NCBI GenBank assembly: GCA_030606485.1
Contig: JAUWGH010000002.1
Coordinates: 62,001-126,000, forward strand
Direction: 5' to 3'
Length of the DNA: 64,000 nucleotides
Source of the DNA: Promethearchaeota archaeon
GTDB lineage: Archaea; Asgardarchaeota; Lokiarchaeia; Sigyniarchaeales; SOKP01
In this document: in pieces, positions 8,915 through 17,686 of the stretch
Layout: each line of letters opens with the position of its first letter
Numbering within the stretch: position 1 is the stretch's first letter
Notes under the pieces: model-generated
The model's input: the letters and a program-made list of their open reading frames with translations, nothing else
Database searches by the model: none
What the model was told of the DNA's origin: nothing
Program-made: the position numbers and the translations under genes

Positions 8915-10357
8915 ATGATAGGAATAAAGAGTTATGGTGCGTATCTCCCCAGATACTTACTTTCAAGAAAGTTAATTGCAGAAGCTTGGGGATTTCCTGT
9001 AATTCCAGGAAATAAAACAGTTGCAAATTTTGACGAAGATAGTGTAACTATGGCTGTTGAAGCTGGAATGGATTGTCTATGGGGTTTTGATAAATCTACT
9101 ATTGATGGTTTATATTTTGCTACTACTACTCAACCTTATCTCGAGAAGAATTCTGCATCATTAATTGCTACAGTTCTAGACCTAAAAAAGGACATAATTA
9201 GCATGGATTTTACAGATTCAATAAATGCTGGAGCAGCTGCTTTGGCAAGAGCATTTGATACTATTAAAAGCAATGAAGATATCAAAAACATTATTGTAAT
9301 TGCATCTGATAAAAGAGAACCAGAACCATCAACAATGTCTGAATATGTAATGTCTGATGGAGCAGCTGCTTTTCTTATAGGAGAGGGTACTAATGAAGAT
9401 GTTTTAGTATCAATTGAAAATTATTTTAGTGTATCCGATAATGTAACTGGACCTTGGAGAAGAACTGCCTCAGATTCTTTTGTAAGAAATTTCGAACCAA
9501 AACATGAAGCAAAATATGGTTATATAAACAATATAACTGCAGCTATGAAAGGAATTATGGATAAAAATAATCTAAAACCAGAAGATTTGGGAATTGTAGT
9601 CTATTATTATAATAATCCAGGACTTCTCGGTCGAGTAAGTAAAATGTTGAAATTTTCTCAAGCACAAATACAGGATAGTCTATTTTTTACCCTTGGAGAC
9701 ACTGGAACACCTTTCTGTTTTATGTTATTAATTACAGCATTGAAAAGAGTTAAGCCTGAACAGAAAATCTTATTTGCCGGATATGGTGATGGAGCAATAG
9801 CATTTTATATGAAAATTGAAAATGATAGAGGCATTAGAAATATAAAAAAGACAAGAATGGGAATGATTAAATCAGAAAAGAGTATGATTGAATTAAAAAA
9901 TTACAGTAAATTTATAGATAATAGAAAATATTTAGTAAAAGATCGCTATATTCGTAAATCATCTCCAGTTACTATTTGGCGTGATAGTGCTTCGATATAT
10001 CCGATGCATGGCATAAGATGTAATAGTTGTGGCGTTGTTCAATATCCAATTTGGCCAATTTGTTGTGAATGCGGAGGTCGAGATTTAACTGAAATTCCCT
10101 TAAAATTGAAAGGAAAAATCTTTACATTTGCATTGGATCATTTGGTCGGTGGTGGATATTACAGTATACCAACCCCAAGATGTGTTATTGATTTAGATGG
10201 TGGTGGTCGTGTCTTATGTAATATGACAGAATGCGAAAATCCTGAAGAAGAAGTAAAAATTGATATGGAAGTTGAATTAACTTTCAGAAAAGTGCATGAA
10301 GGAGCAAAATTTATGAATTATTATTGGAAATGTAGGCCCGTAAGGGGGAGACCATAA
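8915..10357 (+). CDS. HMG-CoA synthase-like protein fused to a DUF35 OB-fold/zinc-ribbon domain
   Basis: Residues 1-310 have the thiolase/HMGCS fold: an N-terminal IGIKSYGAYLPRY, and the late segment FTLGDTGTPFCFMLL followed by ILFAGYGDGA. Residues 340-480 are a DUF35 module with a rubredoxin-like zinc knuckle (CNSCGVVQYP, CCECGG) and an OB fold (LKGKIFTFALDH). The catalytic Cys of archaeal HMGCS (in ACKAG-type motifs) aligns with Ile103 in DSINAGAAAL, and the catalytic His (HQP) aligns with Asn233 in YYNNPG. It may therefore not condense acetoacetyl-CoA itself and could instead be a partner or acyl carrier of the thiolase encoded next. The ATG at 8915 fits the fold start. The coupled thiolase begins 15 nt downstream. 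Confidence 0.85.
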   Translation: MIGIKSYGAYLPRYLLSRKLIAEAWGFPVIPGNKTVANFDEDSVTMAVEAGMDCLWGFDKSTIDGLYFATTTQPYLEKNSASLIATVLDLKKDIISMDFTDSINAGAAALARAFDTIKSNEDIKNIIVIASDKREPEPSTMSEYVMSDGAAAFLIGEGTNEDVLVSIENYFSVSDNVTGPWRRTASDSFVRNFEPKHEAKYGYINNITAAMKGIMDKNNLKPEDLGIVVYYYNNPGLLGRVSKMLKFSQAQIQDSLFFTLGDTGTPFCFMLLITALKRVKPEQKILFAGYGDGAIAFYMKIENDRGIRNIKKTRMGMIKSEKSMIELKNYSKFIDNRKYLVKDRYIRKSSPVTIWRDSASIYPMHGIRCNSCGVVQYPIWPICCECGGRDLTEIPLKLKGKIFTFALDHLVGGGYYSIPTPRCVIDLDGGGRVLCNMTECENPEEEVKIDMEVELTFRKVHEGAKFMNYYWKCRPVRGRP

Positions 10358-10364
10358 AGGAGGT
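10356..10364 (+). promoter_or_regulatory. Strong Shine-Dalgarno site for the thiolase gene
   Basis: AAAGGAGGT overlaps the stop codon of the HMGCS-like gene and ends 8 nt before the ATG at 10373. This near-perfect anti-16S match implies translational coupling of the two genes. Confidence 0.8.
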
Positions 10365-10372
10365 AATAAAAA

Positions 10373-11548
10373 ATGGCTGTTAAAGGAATAAAAGATAAAG
10401 TTGCAATAATTGGTGTTGGTGCATCAAAGTTTGGAGAATTATGGGATGATAACCAGTTTTCACTTTTAATAAAATCAACAGATGACGCAATGGCAGATGC
10501 AGGCGTTAAACGAGATGATATTGAAGCTATTTGGGTAGGAATTCAATATTATTTTACAGGGCTTTCGGGAGGAACAGTTGCTGATGCCTTGAAGTTATGG
10601 GGTAAGCCTATTACAAGAATAGAAAATTATTGTGCTTCAGGGATGGATGCATTTAGAAATGCATGCAATGCAGTCGCTTCAGGAGTGAATGATGTTGTTT
10701 TGGCATGTGGAGTTGAAAAACTTTTAGATGAAGGTTCTAAAGGATTACCTGGATTTCGGGAATTTGGCTTTCCCGTACTTCCGATGCCTTCAGCACCCGC
10801 TATGTTTTCGTTTGCGGCTACTCGCAGTTTTAAAGAATATGGATGGACAAGAGAAGATCTTGCTAGGGTTGCTGTTAAGAATCATGATAATGGTTCACAC
10901 CATCCTAAAGCACATTTTAGAAAACAAGTTTCACTGGATGCTGTTCTGAAAGCTCCAATGATCGCAGATCCATTAGGTCGATTTGATTGCTGTGCAATGT
11001 CAGATGGTTCAGCGGCTTTAATTTTAACTAGACCTGAACTTGCACCAAGTTACGCCCATGGAGACGATTATGTTATAGTTAAAGCAAATGCATTATCAGT
11101 TTATACAAATATGCCTTGGTACTCGCCAAATTTTGACTTTACATCATTTCCATCGACAACAACCGCGGCTAAATTGGCATATAAAGAAGCAGGAATAACA
11201 AATCCTCGTAAAGAAATTGATTGCGCTGAAGTCCACGATTGTTTTACAATTACTGAATTATTAAATTGCCAAGATCTTCAATTTTGTGAAAGAGGACAAG
11301 CAGCTGAAGAATTAAAAAATGGTACGTTTAACTGGGACGGAGAAACTGCGATTAATCCATCGGGTGGTCTTAAAAGTTTTGGTCATCCAATTGGAGCTAC
11401 AGGTTGTCGGATGCTCTATGAAGTATCTAAACAAGTTCAAGGGAGAGCAGATGGAAGACAAACCCCAGATGCAAAAATTGGGCTAGCCCATAATTTGGGT
11501 GGTGCCTACACTGTATGTTCAGTTACCATCTTAAGCCAAAATAAATAA
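10373..11548 (+). CDS. Thiolase-family protein (acetyl-CoA acetyltransferase / SCP2-type)
   Basis: This 391-residue thiolase has the nucleophilic Cys in ENYCASGMDAFRNA (about residue 87), EVHDCFTITELL in the middle, and the catalytic GHPIGATGCRML near 339 followed by HNLGGAYTVC. These are the features of SCP-x/archaeal thiolases. It would join or cleave acyl-CoAs by Claisen chemistry. It is coupled to the upstream HMGCS-like/DUF35 gene by a strong ribosome-binding site. In archaea a thiolase-HMGCS-DUF35 set channels acetoacetyl-CoA toward mevalonate, but here the synthase partner lacks its catalytic residues, so another acyl-CoA conversion is possible. Confidence 0.9.
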   Translation: MAVKGIKDKVAIIGVGASKFGELWDDNQFSLLIKSTDDAMADAGVKRDDIEAIWVGIQYYFTGLSGGTVADALKLWGKPITRIENYCASGMDAFRNACNAVASGVNDVVLACGVEKLLDEGSKGLPGFREFGFPVLPMPSAPAMFSFAATRSFKEYGWTREDLARVAVKNHDNGSHHPKAHFRKQVSLDAVLKAPMIADPLGRFDCCAMSDGSAALILTRPELAPSYAHGDDYVIVKANALSVYTNMPWYSPNFDFTSFPSTTTAAKLAYKEAGITNPRKEIDCAEVHDCFTITELLNCQDLQFCERGQAAEELKNGTFNWDGETAINPSGGLKSFGHPIGATGCRMLYEVSKQVQGRADGRQTPDAKIGLAHNLGGAYTVCSVTILSQNK

Positions 11549-11555
11549 ATAAAAA

Positions 11556-11588
11556 AATCTTCTTTTTATTTTCTTTTTTTTTCTTTTT
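11556..11588 (+). terminator. T-rich transcription terminator after the thiolase gene
   Basis: Directly downstream of the thiolase stop there are repeated T-runs (ctttttatt, ttcttttttt, ttctttttga). Such T-rich tracts are the usual archaeal termination signal. No GC hairpin is seen. Confidence 0.45.
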
Positions 11589-12043
11589 GAATTAGGCAAT
11601 CTTAAAATAATAATAACAAATTTTTAATAAATAAAATTTTTATTTTCTTTTTTTGTAGATTTAAAAGCTTTACCTCAATAATAATTTCAATTACATCCGT
11701 TGAAATAACATATTTAGGAATTGCGTATGTTTTAAATTATCTATATAATAAAATTTAATATTTTTTTATTTTGAAGAATCCTTAAGAAAATCAAAATTTG
11801 CGAGGTCTATATTGTTTTATATAATTTCTATTAAATATAATTAATATAAAATTTTTTAGAATAATGAGTCCAAAGAAGAAAGAAGTGCGAACTTATTTCA
11901 TAGGTCTGATTTAGAGCGAAGAATAAAAGAAATTAATAATCAAGAGAAAAAAAAAGGGATTTTATAATCAATTTAAGGACTGCAACACATTAAAAGTTAG
12001 TTCTCAACAAGTTCAAAATGTTCAAGAGTTTTTAGAAAAAAAT
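11589..12043 (+). other. Intergenic region with a possible frameshifted upstream part of the next gene
   Basis: From about 11863 an open frame reads as charged protein-like sequence (NESKEERSANLFHRSDLERR...INNQEKKKG) up to a run of A at 11946-11955. The frame of the downstream gene then continues it (FYNQFKDCNTLKVSSQQ...EFLEKN) into its ATG at 12044. This could mean that the downstream gene once started earlier and suffered a frameshift in the A-run, or that the match is coincidental. The remainder is AT-rich with nothing recognisable. Confidence 0.35.
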
Positions 12044-13927
12044 ATGAATCATCCAAACAATAACATTAATTGCAACGACCAAAAAAATAAAAATAAATCT
12101 GGCTCAGTTAATAACGATAAGAAAGTTTTTTCGACAAAATCCTATGATCGAAGCAAAGAGCGTATTCTAATTAAGCCTAATGTTTTAAGGGGAATATTAG
12201 ATGAGATTAAGAATAGAGATCCAGATAATTTTCCATCGGATAATAAGATAAGCGATTATATCGGAACTAAAGTGAGTAGCGCACTTAGAGGTTATGCTAT
12301 GAATAAGAAGAGTTTTGAAAATCTTCAAAAAATATATAGAGCGCCAATACCACATGAAATTAAAGAACCTTGGCAAATTAAGGTTTCTCTTAACAAAAGT
12401 AAGAATCTTGCTGAAATGATTGGAATTATGCTTGGTGATGGCCATCTCAACAAAGCTGATGGTAGAATAGAAGTTGCGTTAAATGGAGTTGATGACTGGG
12501 AATATGTAGAATATGTAAATGAAATAATGAAAGATTTATTTCAAAAACCTTCTAGATTAGATTGGTTAAGGGACAGGAAGAGTACAAAAGGAAATGAGAA
12601 GGGAGTGGTGCTTCTCATATCGAGCGTTGAATTAGTAGAAGAATTAGAATCTTTAGGCTTAATACCAGGGAATAAATGTGAAAATCAAGTAGGAGTACCA
12701 GAATGGATTAAGAATTATAAGAAATTTATAATTAGATGTTTGAAGGGGTTGGTAGATACTGATGGTTGGATTGGGGTTGTAAAGCAAGACAAATCTATTA
12801 GTATTAAATTTTCAAGTTGTTCGCAACCATTAGTGGATGATTTTATACTAATGTGCAATTTATTAGACATAAGAACATCAAATTTACTGGGACCTTATAG
12901 AGCAATAGATCGGAGAAGTGGAAATGTATCAGAACAATATTTAGTTAAGATTTCTGCAAAAGACCAAGTTAAAAAATTCATTAATGCAATAAAACCCGAG
13001 AAATGGAAACTCCGATTTAATTACATTGGAACAATTTTAATATCTCTCAGTAATGATTCCAAACGCAAAAAGATTGAGTACGAGATAAAAAAGGCTTTCC
13101 TTGATATTCAAATTCAATATAGTAAGGAATATGAAGAATTTTTAGTTAATTCATGTAAAAAATATGGATATCTAATTAATAATAATACAATTGAGCAAGC
13201 TATTAATAGTGCCTTTGAGTATAAAAAAACCTATTATAATAAAGATTATGCAGCCTATTTGAAAAAACTGTTCGAAGAACTTGGAAGTACACCAAATATA
13301 ACTGATTTTCTAATACAAGAGGGAGTAAGCCCAATACCTGCTAAAAAAACAATTCGATATTATATTCAGAAATTATTTGAAGAACAGGATTATAAAATAA
13401 AATATGCGACAAACATATACGAAAAATGGTTAATGCATAATTATCCTATTTTTATTAAAAATAAGCGTGTCAAAAAATTTTCTGAAGAGGCTAAAAAGAT
13501 ATTATGTAAATGGATTTATCTAATTTTAATTGAGGAAGGGTTTATAATTAATAATTCAGAGGTAATTCAAAAATTGAAATTTTTGATAAATAATATTGAT
13601 TTTAATGAGGTAGTAGATGAATTAAAATCCGAGGAGATAATTATTGATGACGAAATGGATGATTCTTATAAAGATGTTAGAATTTTAAAATTTGATAGAT
13701 TGTCTTTTCTGCTCAATAATCAAAGATTTTCAGATTCCATTAATGATTATTTAAAAATATTAATACAATTTATACGAGAAGTGATATCTTTATCAAATTC
13801 TAATTTTAATATGTCTCTTGAGGATATTAGACGGCATATAAGAAATAAATTAAACATAAATTGGAAAAATGAGCCTTTAAGGGAGATATTACAATTATTA
13901 CCAGATAAGTTATTTTCTTTTCTTTAA
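12044..13927 (+). CDS. LAGLIDADG homing-endonuclease-like protein
   Basis: This 627-residue protein contains two LAGLIDADG helices: LAEMIGIMLGDGHLNK near residue 122 and IIRCLKGLVDTDGWIGV near 230. Each ends in the acidic residue used for metal-dependent DNA cleavage. The N-terminal 110 residues look like a small DNA-binding segment (ISDYIGTKVSSALRGYAMNKKSF, possibly a helix-turn-helix). The C-terminal 270 residues are helical, lysine-rich and unrecognised. The protein is free-standing: no intein splicing motifs (Cys/Ser at the N-terminus, His-Asn at the C-terminus) are seen. It ends 104 nt before a MoxR gene with an interrupted P-loop, a classic target site for intervening elements. Some archaeal LAGLIDADG proteins act as regulators instead. 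Confidence 0.85.
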   Translation: MNHPNNNINCNDQKNKNKSGSVNNDKKVFSTKSYDRSKERILIKPNVLRGILDEIKNRDPDNFPSDNKISDYIGTKVSSALRGYAMNKKSFENLQKIYRAPIPHEIKEPWQIKVSLNKSKNLAEMIGIMLGDGHLNKADGRIEVALNGVDDWEYVEYVNEIMKDLFQKPSRLDWLRDRKSTKGNEKGVVLLISSVELVEELESLGLIPGNKCENQVGVPEWIKNYKKFIIRCLKGLVDTDGWIGVVKQDKSISIKFSSCSQPLVDDFILMCNLLDIRTSNLLGPYRAIDRRSGNVSEQYLVKISAKDQVKKFINAIKPEKWKLRFNYIGTILISLSNDSKRKKIEYEIKKAFLDIQIQYSKEYEEFLVNSCKKYGYLINNNTIEQAINSAFEYKKTYYNKDYAAYLKKLFEELGSTPNITDFLIQEGVSPIPAKKTIRYYIQKLFEEQDYKIKYATNIYEKWLMHNYPIFIKNKRVKKFSEEAKKILCKWIYLILIEEGFIINNSEVIQKLKFLINNIDFNEVVDELKSEEIIIDDEMDDSYKDVRILKFDRLSFLLNNQRFSDSINDYLKILIQFIREVISLSNSNFNMSLEDIRRHIRNKLNINWKNEPLREILQLLPDKLFSFL

Positions 13928-14031
13928 ATTCTTATTCAATATTCTAATAAATTTAGAAATTTGTAGTTTCCAATTTTCTTTTATGAAAAATATTCAAAAA
14001 TTATTTAACCTAAATTTAATATTCTTTAAAT

Positions 14032-14923
14032 ATGAGTCAAAACAGTTTCGACCAATTTATCGGAAATGTAAATACAGAGAGAATCAAATACATAGCTGAC
14101 CCTCAGTTAAGAAATATCGTAAATGTAACAATTGCGTTAGGCAGACCTTTACTTGTTAAAGGGGAACCTGGAAATAGATTCTGAAAGTTCAGAATTTACC
14201 AGAGCGGGTAAAACTCTTCTGGCTCACGCGATTTCGGAAGCATTAGGGAAACGTCTTATTGTTTGGAATGTTAAATCAACCTCTGAAGGAATAGATGGGT
14301 GTTATATGTACGACACCGTTCAAAGACTTAATGATAGTCGATTTGGTTCAAATGATCGAAATGTTAATAATATAAAGGATTATATTACTTATGGTCCTTT
14401 AGGTGAAGCTTTTGATTCTAATGAACAAGTTGTTCTCCTCATCGACGAAATAGATAAAGCTGACATAGAATTCCCAAATGACCTCTTGCAAGAATTGGAT
14501 GTAATGGAATTTTATATCAAGGAAACTAAGGAGGTTATTAAAGCAAATTATCGTCCAATTGTCATAATCACTTCAAATAATGAAAAAGAGCTACCAGATG
14601 CATTTCTGAGACGTTGTGTTTTTCATTGGATTGAATTTCCTGAGAAGGATTTTATGGGACAGATTTGTCAATTACATTATCCAAATCTAAAAAGGAATAT
14701 TTTAATGCAATGTTTAAAGCAATTTTATGCACTTCGATCGTATAAACATCTTAGAAAAAAGCCCTCAACTTCAGAATTATTAGATTGGATTGGAGTTTTA
14801 TTGAAAAGTGGAATAACTGCTGATGATTTGGAAAAGGACATTCCGTTTTTGGGAGTTCTCATTAAGAAAGAACAAGATATGGAGTATCTCTCAAAACAAG
14901 CTGGTTTTTCTGTAAAGCCATAA
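14032..14923 (+). CDS. MoxR-family AAA+ ATPase, reading frame interrupted inside the P-loop
   Basis: The ATG at 14032 opens a typical MoxR N-terminus (SFDQFIGN, YIADPQLRNIVNVTIALGRPLLVKGEPG) that reaches TGA at 14182. A second frame resumes exactly at GKTLLAHAISEALGK and runs to 14923 with Walker B VVLLIDEIDKAD, sensor ITSNNEKELPDAFLRRC and the MoxR lid. Removing 31 nt (14173-14203) joins them as GEPG-A-GKT, a perfect Walker A, and gives a 286-residue protein of normal length. No other damage is visible. MoxR ATPases work with vWA proteins to insert metals or mature enzymes, and such a gene follows at 14978. It may be a fresh mutation, an assembly error, or a gene rescued by splicing or ribosome bypass. 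Confidence 0.8.
14168..14202 (+). repeat. Palindromic hairpin insertion in the MoxR P-loop
   Basis: The inserted DNA is an imperfect palindrome. CTGG (14168-14171) pairs with CCAG (14199-14202), AAA (14172-14174) is bulged, and TAGATTCTGAA (14175-14185) pairs with TTCAGAATTTA (14188-14198) with one G-T pair, around an AG loop. The inner 8-bp arms ATTCTGAA/TTCAGAAT are perfect. The net insertion relative to an intact Walker A codon series is 31 nt (14173-14203), and the TGA stop lies inside it. Such a hairpin directly after a GGA codon recalls translational-bypass elements, but that is analogy only. Confidence 0.75.
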
Positions 14924-14977
14924 ATAAAATAATAATCAAAATTTAAATTAAAAATCAAAATCAAATGTTCAAACAAT

Positions 14978-16213
14978 ATGTTTGTTGATTTCTTTTATTT
15001 TTTAAAGGGAAAATTACCAGTTAGCATAACGGAATTTTTAACATTATTAGAAGCATTTGATAAAGGACTTATTTCCGATATGGTTTCATATTATTATACT
15101 TGTCGGAGCATTTTGGTAAAATCAGAACATGATTTTGATTTGTTTGATAGATGTTTTGCTTCTTTTTATAAAGATATGGATGTAGAATTCCCCCAATCCA
15201 TAAAAGATGAGATATGGGATTGGTTAAATCAACCACTAGATTTTGATAATCTCCCTTTTCAACTTCAATTGCCACCAGGTATGATTCCTAAAGATCTAGA
15301 GGAATTAAGAGAATATTTTGAAAAAATTATGAAGGAACAAGATGAACCCCATAATTTTGGTAATCGTTTTATAGGACAAAAGGGAACATCTCCTTGGGGA
15401 CATTCTGGAAAAAACCCATTTGGTATCAGAGTTGGTGGCACTAGTGGTGCAAAAATGGCGGTTCAAATTGCAGAAAAAAGAATTTTCAAAGATTATCGAA
15501 AAGATATAGTTTTAGATACAAGGCAAATTAAAGTCGCTTTGAAGCGTTTGAAAAAATTAGAAGAAATTGGAAAGCAAGATGAGTTAGATCTAGATAAAAC
15601 AATTGATGAGACTTGCAAAAATTGCGGAGATATTGAATTAGTTTTTCATAAAAGAAGAAAAAACAACATAAAAGTACTATTACTTCTTGATGTAGGTGGT
15701 AGTATGACCCCTTATGCTACGCTTGTTAACAAATTATTTTCTGCTGCTCATCAATTATCTCATTTTCGTGATTTTAAATATTTTTATTTTCATAATTGTA
15801 TCTATGAACGATTATATGAGACCGCAGCTCGAGAAGATAATCGTAGTATTTTATTTGAAGATTTTATTCGTAAATATGATTCAAAATATAGAGCAATTAT
15901 TGTTGGAGACGCAGCGATGGCACCATATGAATTATCAGACCGATATGGTTCGATTTACTACTATCATCGCAATGAAATTCCGGGGGTGATTTATATGCAA
16001 AAATTAAAAGATCATTTTCCTTTCTCTGTATGGTTAAATCCAGAGATTATAAATCCCGATTGGGCATGTTATACCAGGAAAATATTATCCAAAATTTTCC
16101 CTATGTTCAATTTAACATTAGAAGGATTAGAAAAAGCAATGAATTATTTGCGCAAAGAAAGTAGACACCTCCCATCATCAACTAAAAGCATTACAGAGTT
16201 ATTATATCATTAA
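14978..16213 (+). CDS. vWA-domain protein (CoxE-like partner of MoxR ATPase)
   Basis: This 411-residue protein has an N-terminal helical region (FLTLLEAFDKGLI...) and a linker rich in Gly (GTSPWGHSGKNPFG). From about residue 225 it has a von Willebrand A domain with a near-intact MIDAS, LLLLDVGGSMTPY, where the first aspartate and the serines bind a metal ion. This matches CoxE/YehP-type proteins that pair with MoxR ATPases in metal insertion or protein-complex maturation. It lies 54 nt after the MoxR frame and is probably cotranscribed. A late WLNPEIINPDWACYTRKILSK segment is typical of the family. The client enzyme is not in the window. Confidence 0.87.
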   Translation: MFVDFFYFLKGKLPVSITEFLTLLEAFDKGLISDMVSYYYTCRSILVKSEHDFDLFDRCFASFYKDMDVEFPQSIKDEIWDWLNQPLDFDNLPFQLQLPPGMIPKDLEELREYFEKIMKEQDEPHNFGNRFIGQKGTSPWGHSGKNPFGIRVGGTSGAKMAVQIAEKRIFKDYRKDIVLDTRQIKVALKRLKKLEEIGKQDELDLDKTIDETCKNCGDIELVFHKRRKNNIKVLLLLDVGGSMTPYATLVNKLFSAAHQLSHFRDFKYFYFHNCIYERLYETAAREDNRSILFEDFIRKYDSKYRAIIVGDAAMAPYELSDRYGSIYYYHRNEIPGVIYMQKLKDHFPFSVWLNPEIINPDWACYTRKILSKIFPMFNLTLEGLEKAMNYLRKESRHLPSSTKSITELLYH

Positions 16214-16445
16214 ATTATTTAAAAGAAACGATTGAAAACATTCAACAACTTTTAAACTTGAGATATTAATATATTAATTCAATTATTTAATGTATTATTC
16301 AGTCAATGATTTTGTCGATTTTCACATATAGATTAATTACATTTTATCTCAACTGGACATCAAAGATCTTAAAATTTTTAATAAATATTCATATTATTTT
16401 ATTATTAATTAGAAATAATAAAAAATATTAAAAAAATGATTATTT

Positions 16446-16949
16446 ATGGGATTTAAAGAAACCTATGAAGCTATAAAAAAAGATATCAATGCTGGAGAGA
16501 AAAATTTTAATGTAGAATGCGAGATGTTATCTGAGGGTATGCAAACTAAAGTTTCTATGGGCGAAAAACCTCATGTAGTATTAATTGATGCTCCTGAAGG
16601 CTTAGGAGGAACAAATCAAGGACCTTCTCCTTTATTAGCAATTTTAGGTTCTATTGGGGCCTGTATTATTGCTGTTACAAAATTCTGGAGTATGATTCTT
16701 GATGTTCCTATAGAAGAGATGAAAGTCTTTTCTCGTGGTCATATTAATCTTGGTGCAATTTTTGGGCTCGATGATAATATGCTAACTGGTTATGATAAAC
16801 TAGAACCTGTTGTAAGAATCAAATCATCTGCTCCAAAAGAGAAAGTGGAAGAACTAATGGAGAAAGTGTTTAGCCACTGCCCTGTATTAACAAATTTTGC
16901 TGGAGCGTCAAAAATAACACCAAAAGTTCAAATACGGGGATTAGATTAG
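16446..16949 (+). CDS. OsmC-family protein
   Basis: This 167-residue protein has the OsmC/Ohr fold. The two redox cysteines stand in GSIGACIIAVTKF (Cys73) and VFSHCPVLTNF (Cys145), in the expected spacing. Family members reduce organic hydroperoxides or, in YhfA-type proteins, have an unknown role. The GPSPLLAILGSIGAC segment fits the broad OsmC-like group more than the bacterial Ohr group. The gene stands alone between long AT-rich spacers. Confidence 0.9.
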   Translation: MGFKETYEAIKKDINAGEKNFNVECEMLSEGMQTKVSMGEKPHVVLIDAPEGLGGTNQGPSPLLAILGSIGACIIAVTKFWSMILDVPIEEMKVFSRGHINLGAIFGLDDNMLTGYDKLEPVVRIKSSAPKEKVEELMEKVFSHCPVLTNFAGASKITPKVQIRGLD

Positions 16950-17282
16950 AAATTTCTTATAAGCAAACCAAAATCTATTATTTTTTTTATTTTTTAATAA
17001 AAATCTTCATGCTAAACTTTTAAAAATGAAGTTACTTCTATAATTCTTACAAAAATTTCTTAATTGGATGTGAAAATTATCCATATCTGATTTTAATATT
17101 CATAACTCATAAATTTATATCATTAAAAATTAAGAAAAAACCAATTATTTTAAGTAATTTAACTTAGTTTTGAATAATAATTCATCTAAAACAACTTAAT
17201 TATCAAAAAAGTAAAATTTATAAAAGAGTAAAAATTTTGTAACTCATAAATTCGAACTTAGATTAAGGTTTGGTGTAGCATT
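16950..17282 (+). other. AT-rich intergenic region
   Basis: No gene or RNA is recognised here. The region starts with a T-run (16978-16995) that may end the osmC transcript. The 12-mer aactcataaatt occurs twice, near 17102 and 17240. The second copy lies about 40 nt before the next start codon and could be part of its promoter region. Confidence 0.4.
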
Positions 17283-17582
17283 TTGTCGTTTGAAATATTA
17301 GAACTTATGAAAAAAAAGGGTTTTAAGGATACTTTACAAATTCTTTCAAAAAGAAAAGATTACAAGATAAATAAGCATACCTTCTATAAGGAATTAAACA
17401 AATTTTCTTATTACAATTCATTTTTGAGAGTCAAAGATATACTTTTAAATCGTGATATTATATATGTAAAAAAGAATAAAAACAAAAAGTTGGAAATATC
17501 CTTAACCCCGAAAGGTGTAGTTATATTAGAAAAAATAGAAGAATTAAATGAGCTATTTACCAAAGGGGACGGCATAATTTAG
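17283..17582 (+). CDS. Small winged-helix DNA-binding protein
   Basis: This 99-residue, lysine-rich protein starts at TTG (TCGTTTGAA follows). Its helix pattern (FEILELMKKKGFKDTLQIL, then HTFYKELNKFSYYNSFLRVKDILLNRDII) is followed by a beta-hairpin wing (YVKKNKNKKLEISLTPKGVVILEKI). That is the arrangement of a winged helix, with LTPKG as the typical turn after the wing. It is probably a transcription regulator. The target is unknown, and the flanking repeat aactcataaatt is one candidate. Confidence 0.72.
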   Translation: MSFEILELMKKKGFKDTLQILSKRKDYKINKHTFYKELNKFSYYNSFLRVKDILLNRDIIYVKKNKNKKLEISLTPKGVVILEKIEELNELFTKGDGII

Positions 17583-17686
17583 ATTTTTCTTATATTTCTT
17601 TATTTTTTTTCGATTATTTAACAACGTTCTTAGAAATTTGATGAGTTCTAAAAAATTATAAAAAAATTAATAACCTTCAGTTAATT

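Noticed and set aside
12044-13927. The LAGLIDADG gene as an intein
   Set aside because: No host-protein sequence flanks it, there is no N-terminal Cys/Ser splice block and no C-terminal His-Asn. It is a free-standing protein.
14173-14203. The insertion in the MoxR P-loop as a canonical archaeal bulge-helix-bulge intron
   Set aside because: BHB sites need two 3-nt bulges on opposite strands separated by a 4-bp helix. Folding by eye gives one AAA bulge and a continuous 11-bp arm, with no second bulge near the expected 3' splice site. A splicing event cannot be excluded, but not on this motif.
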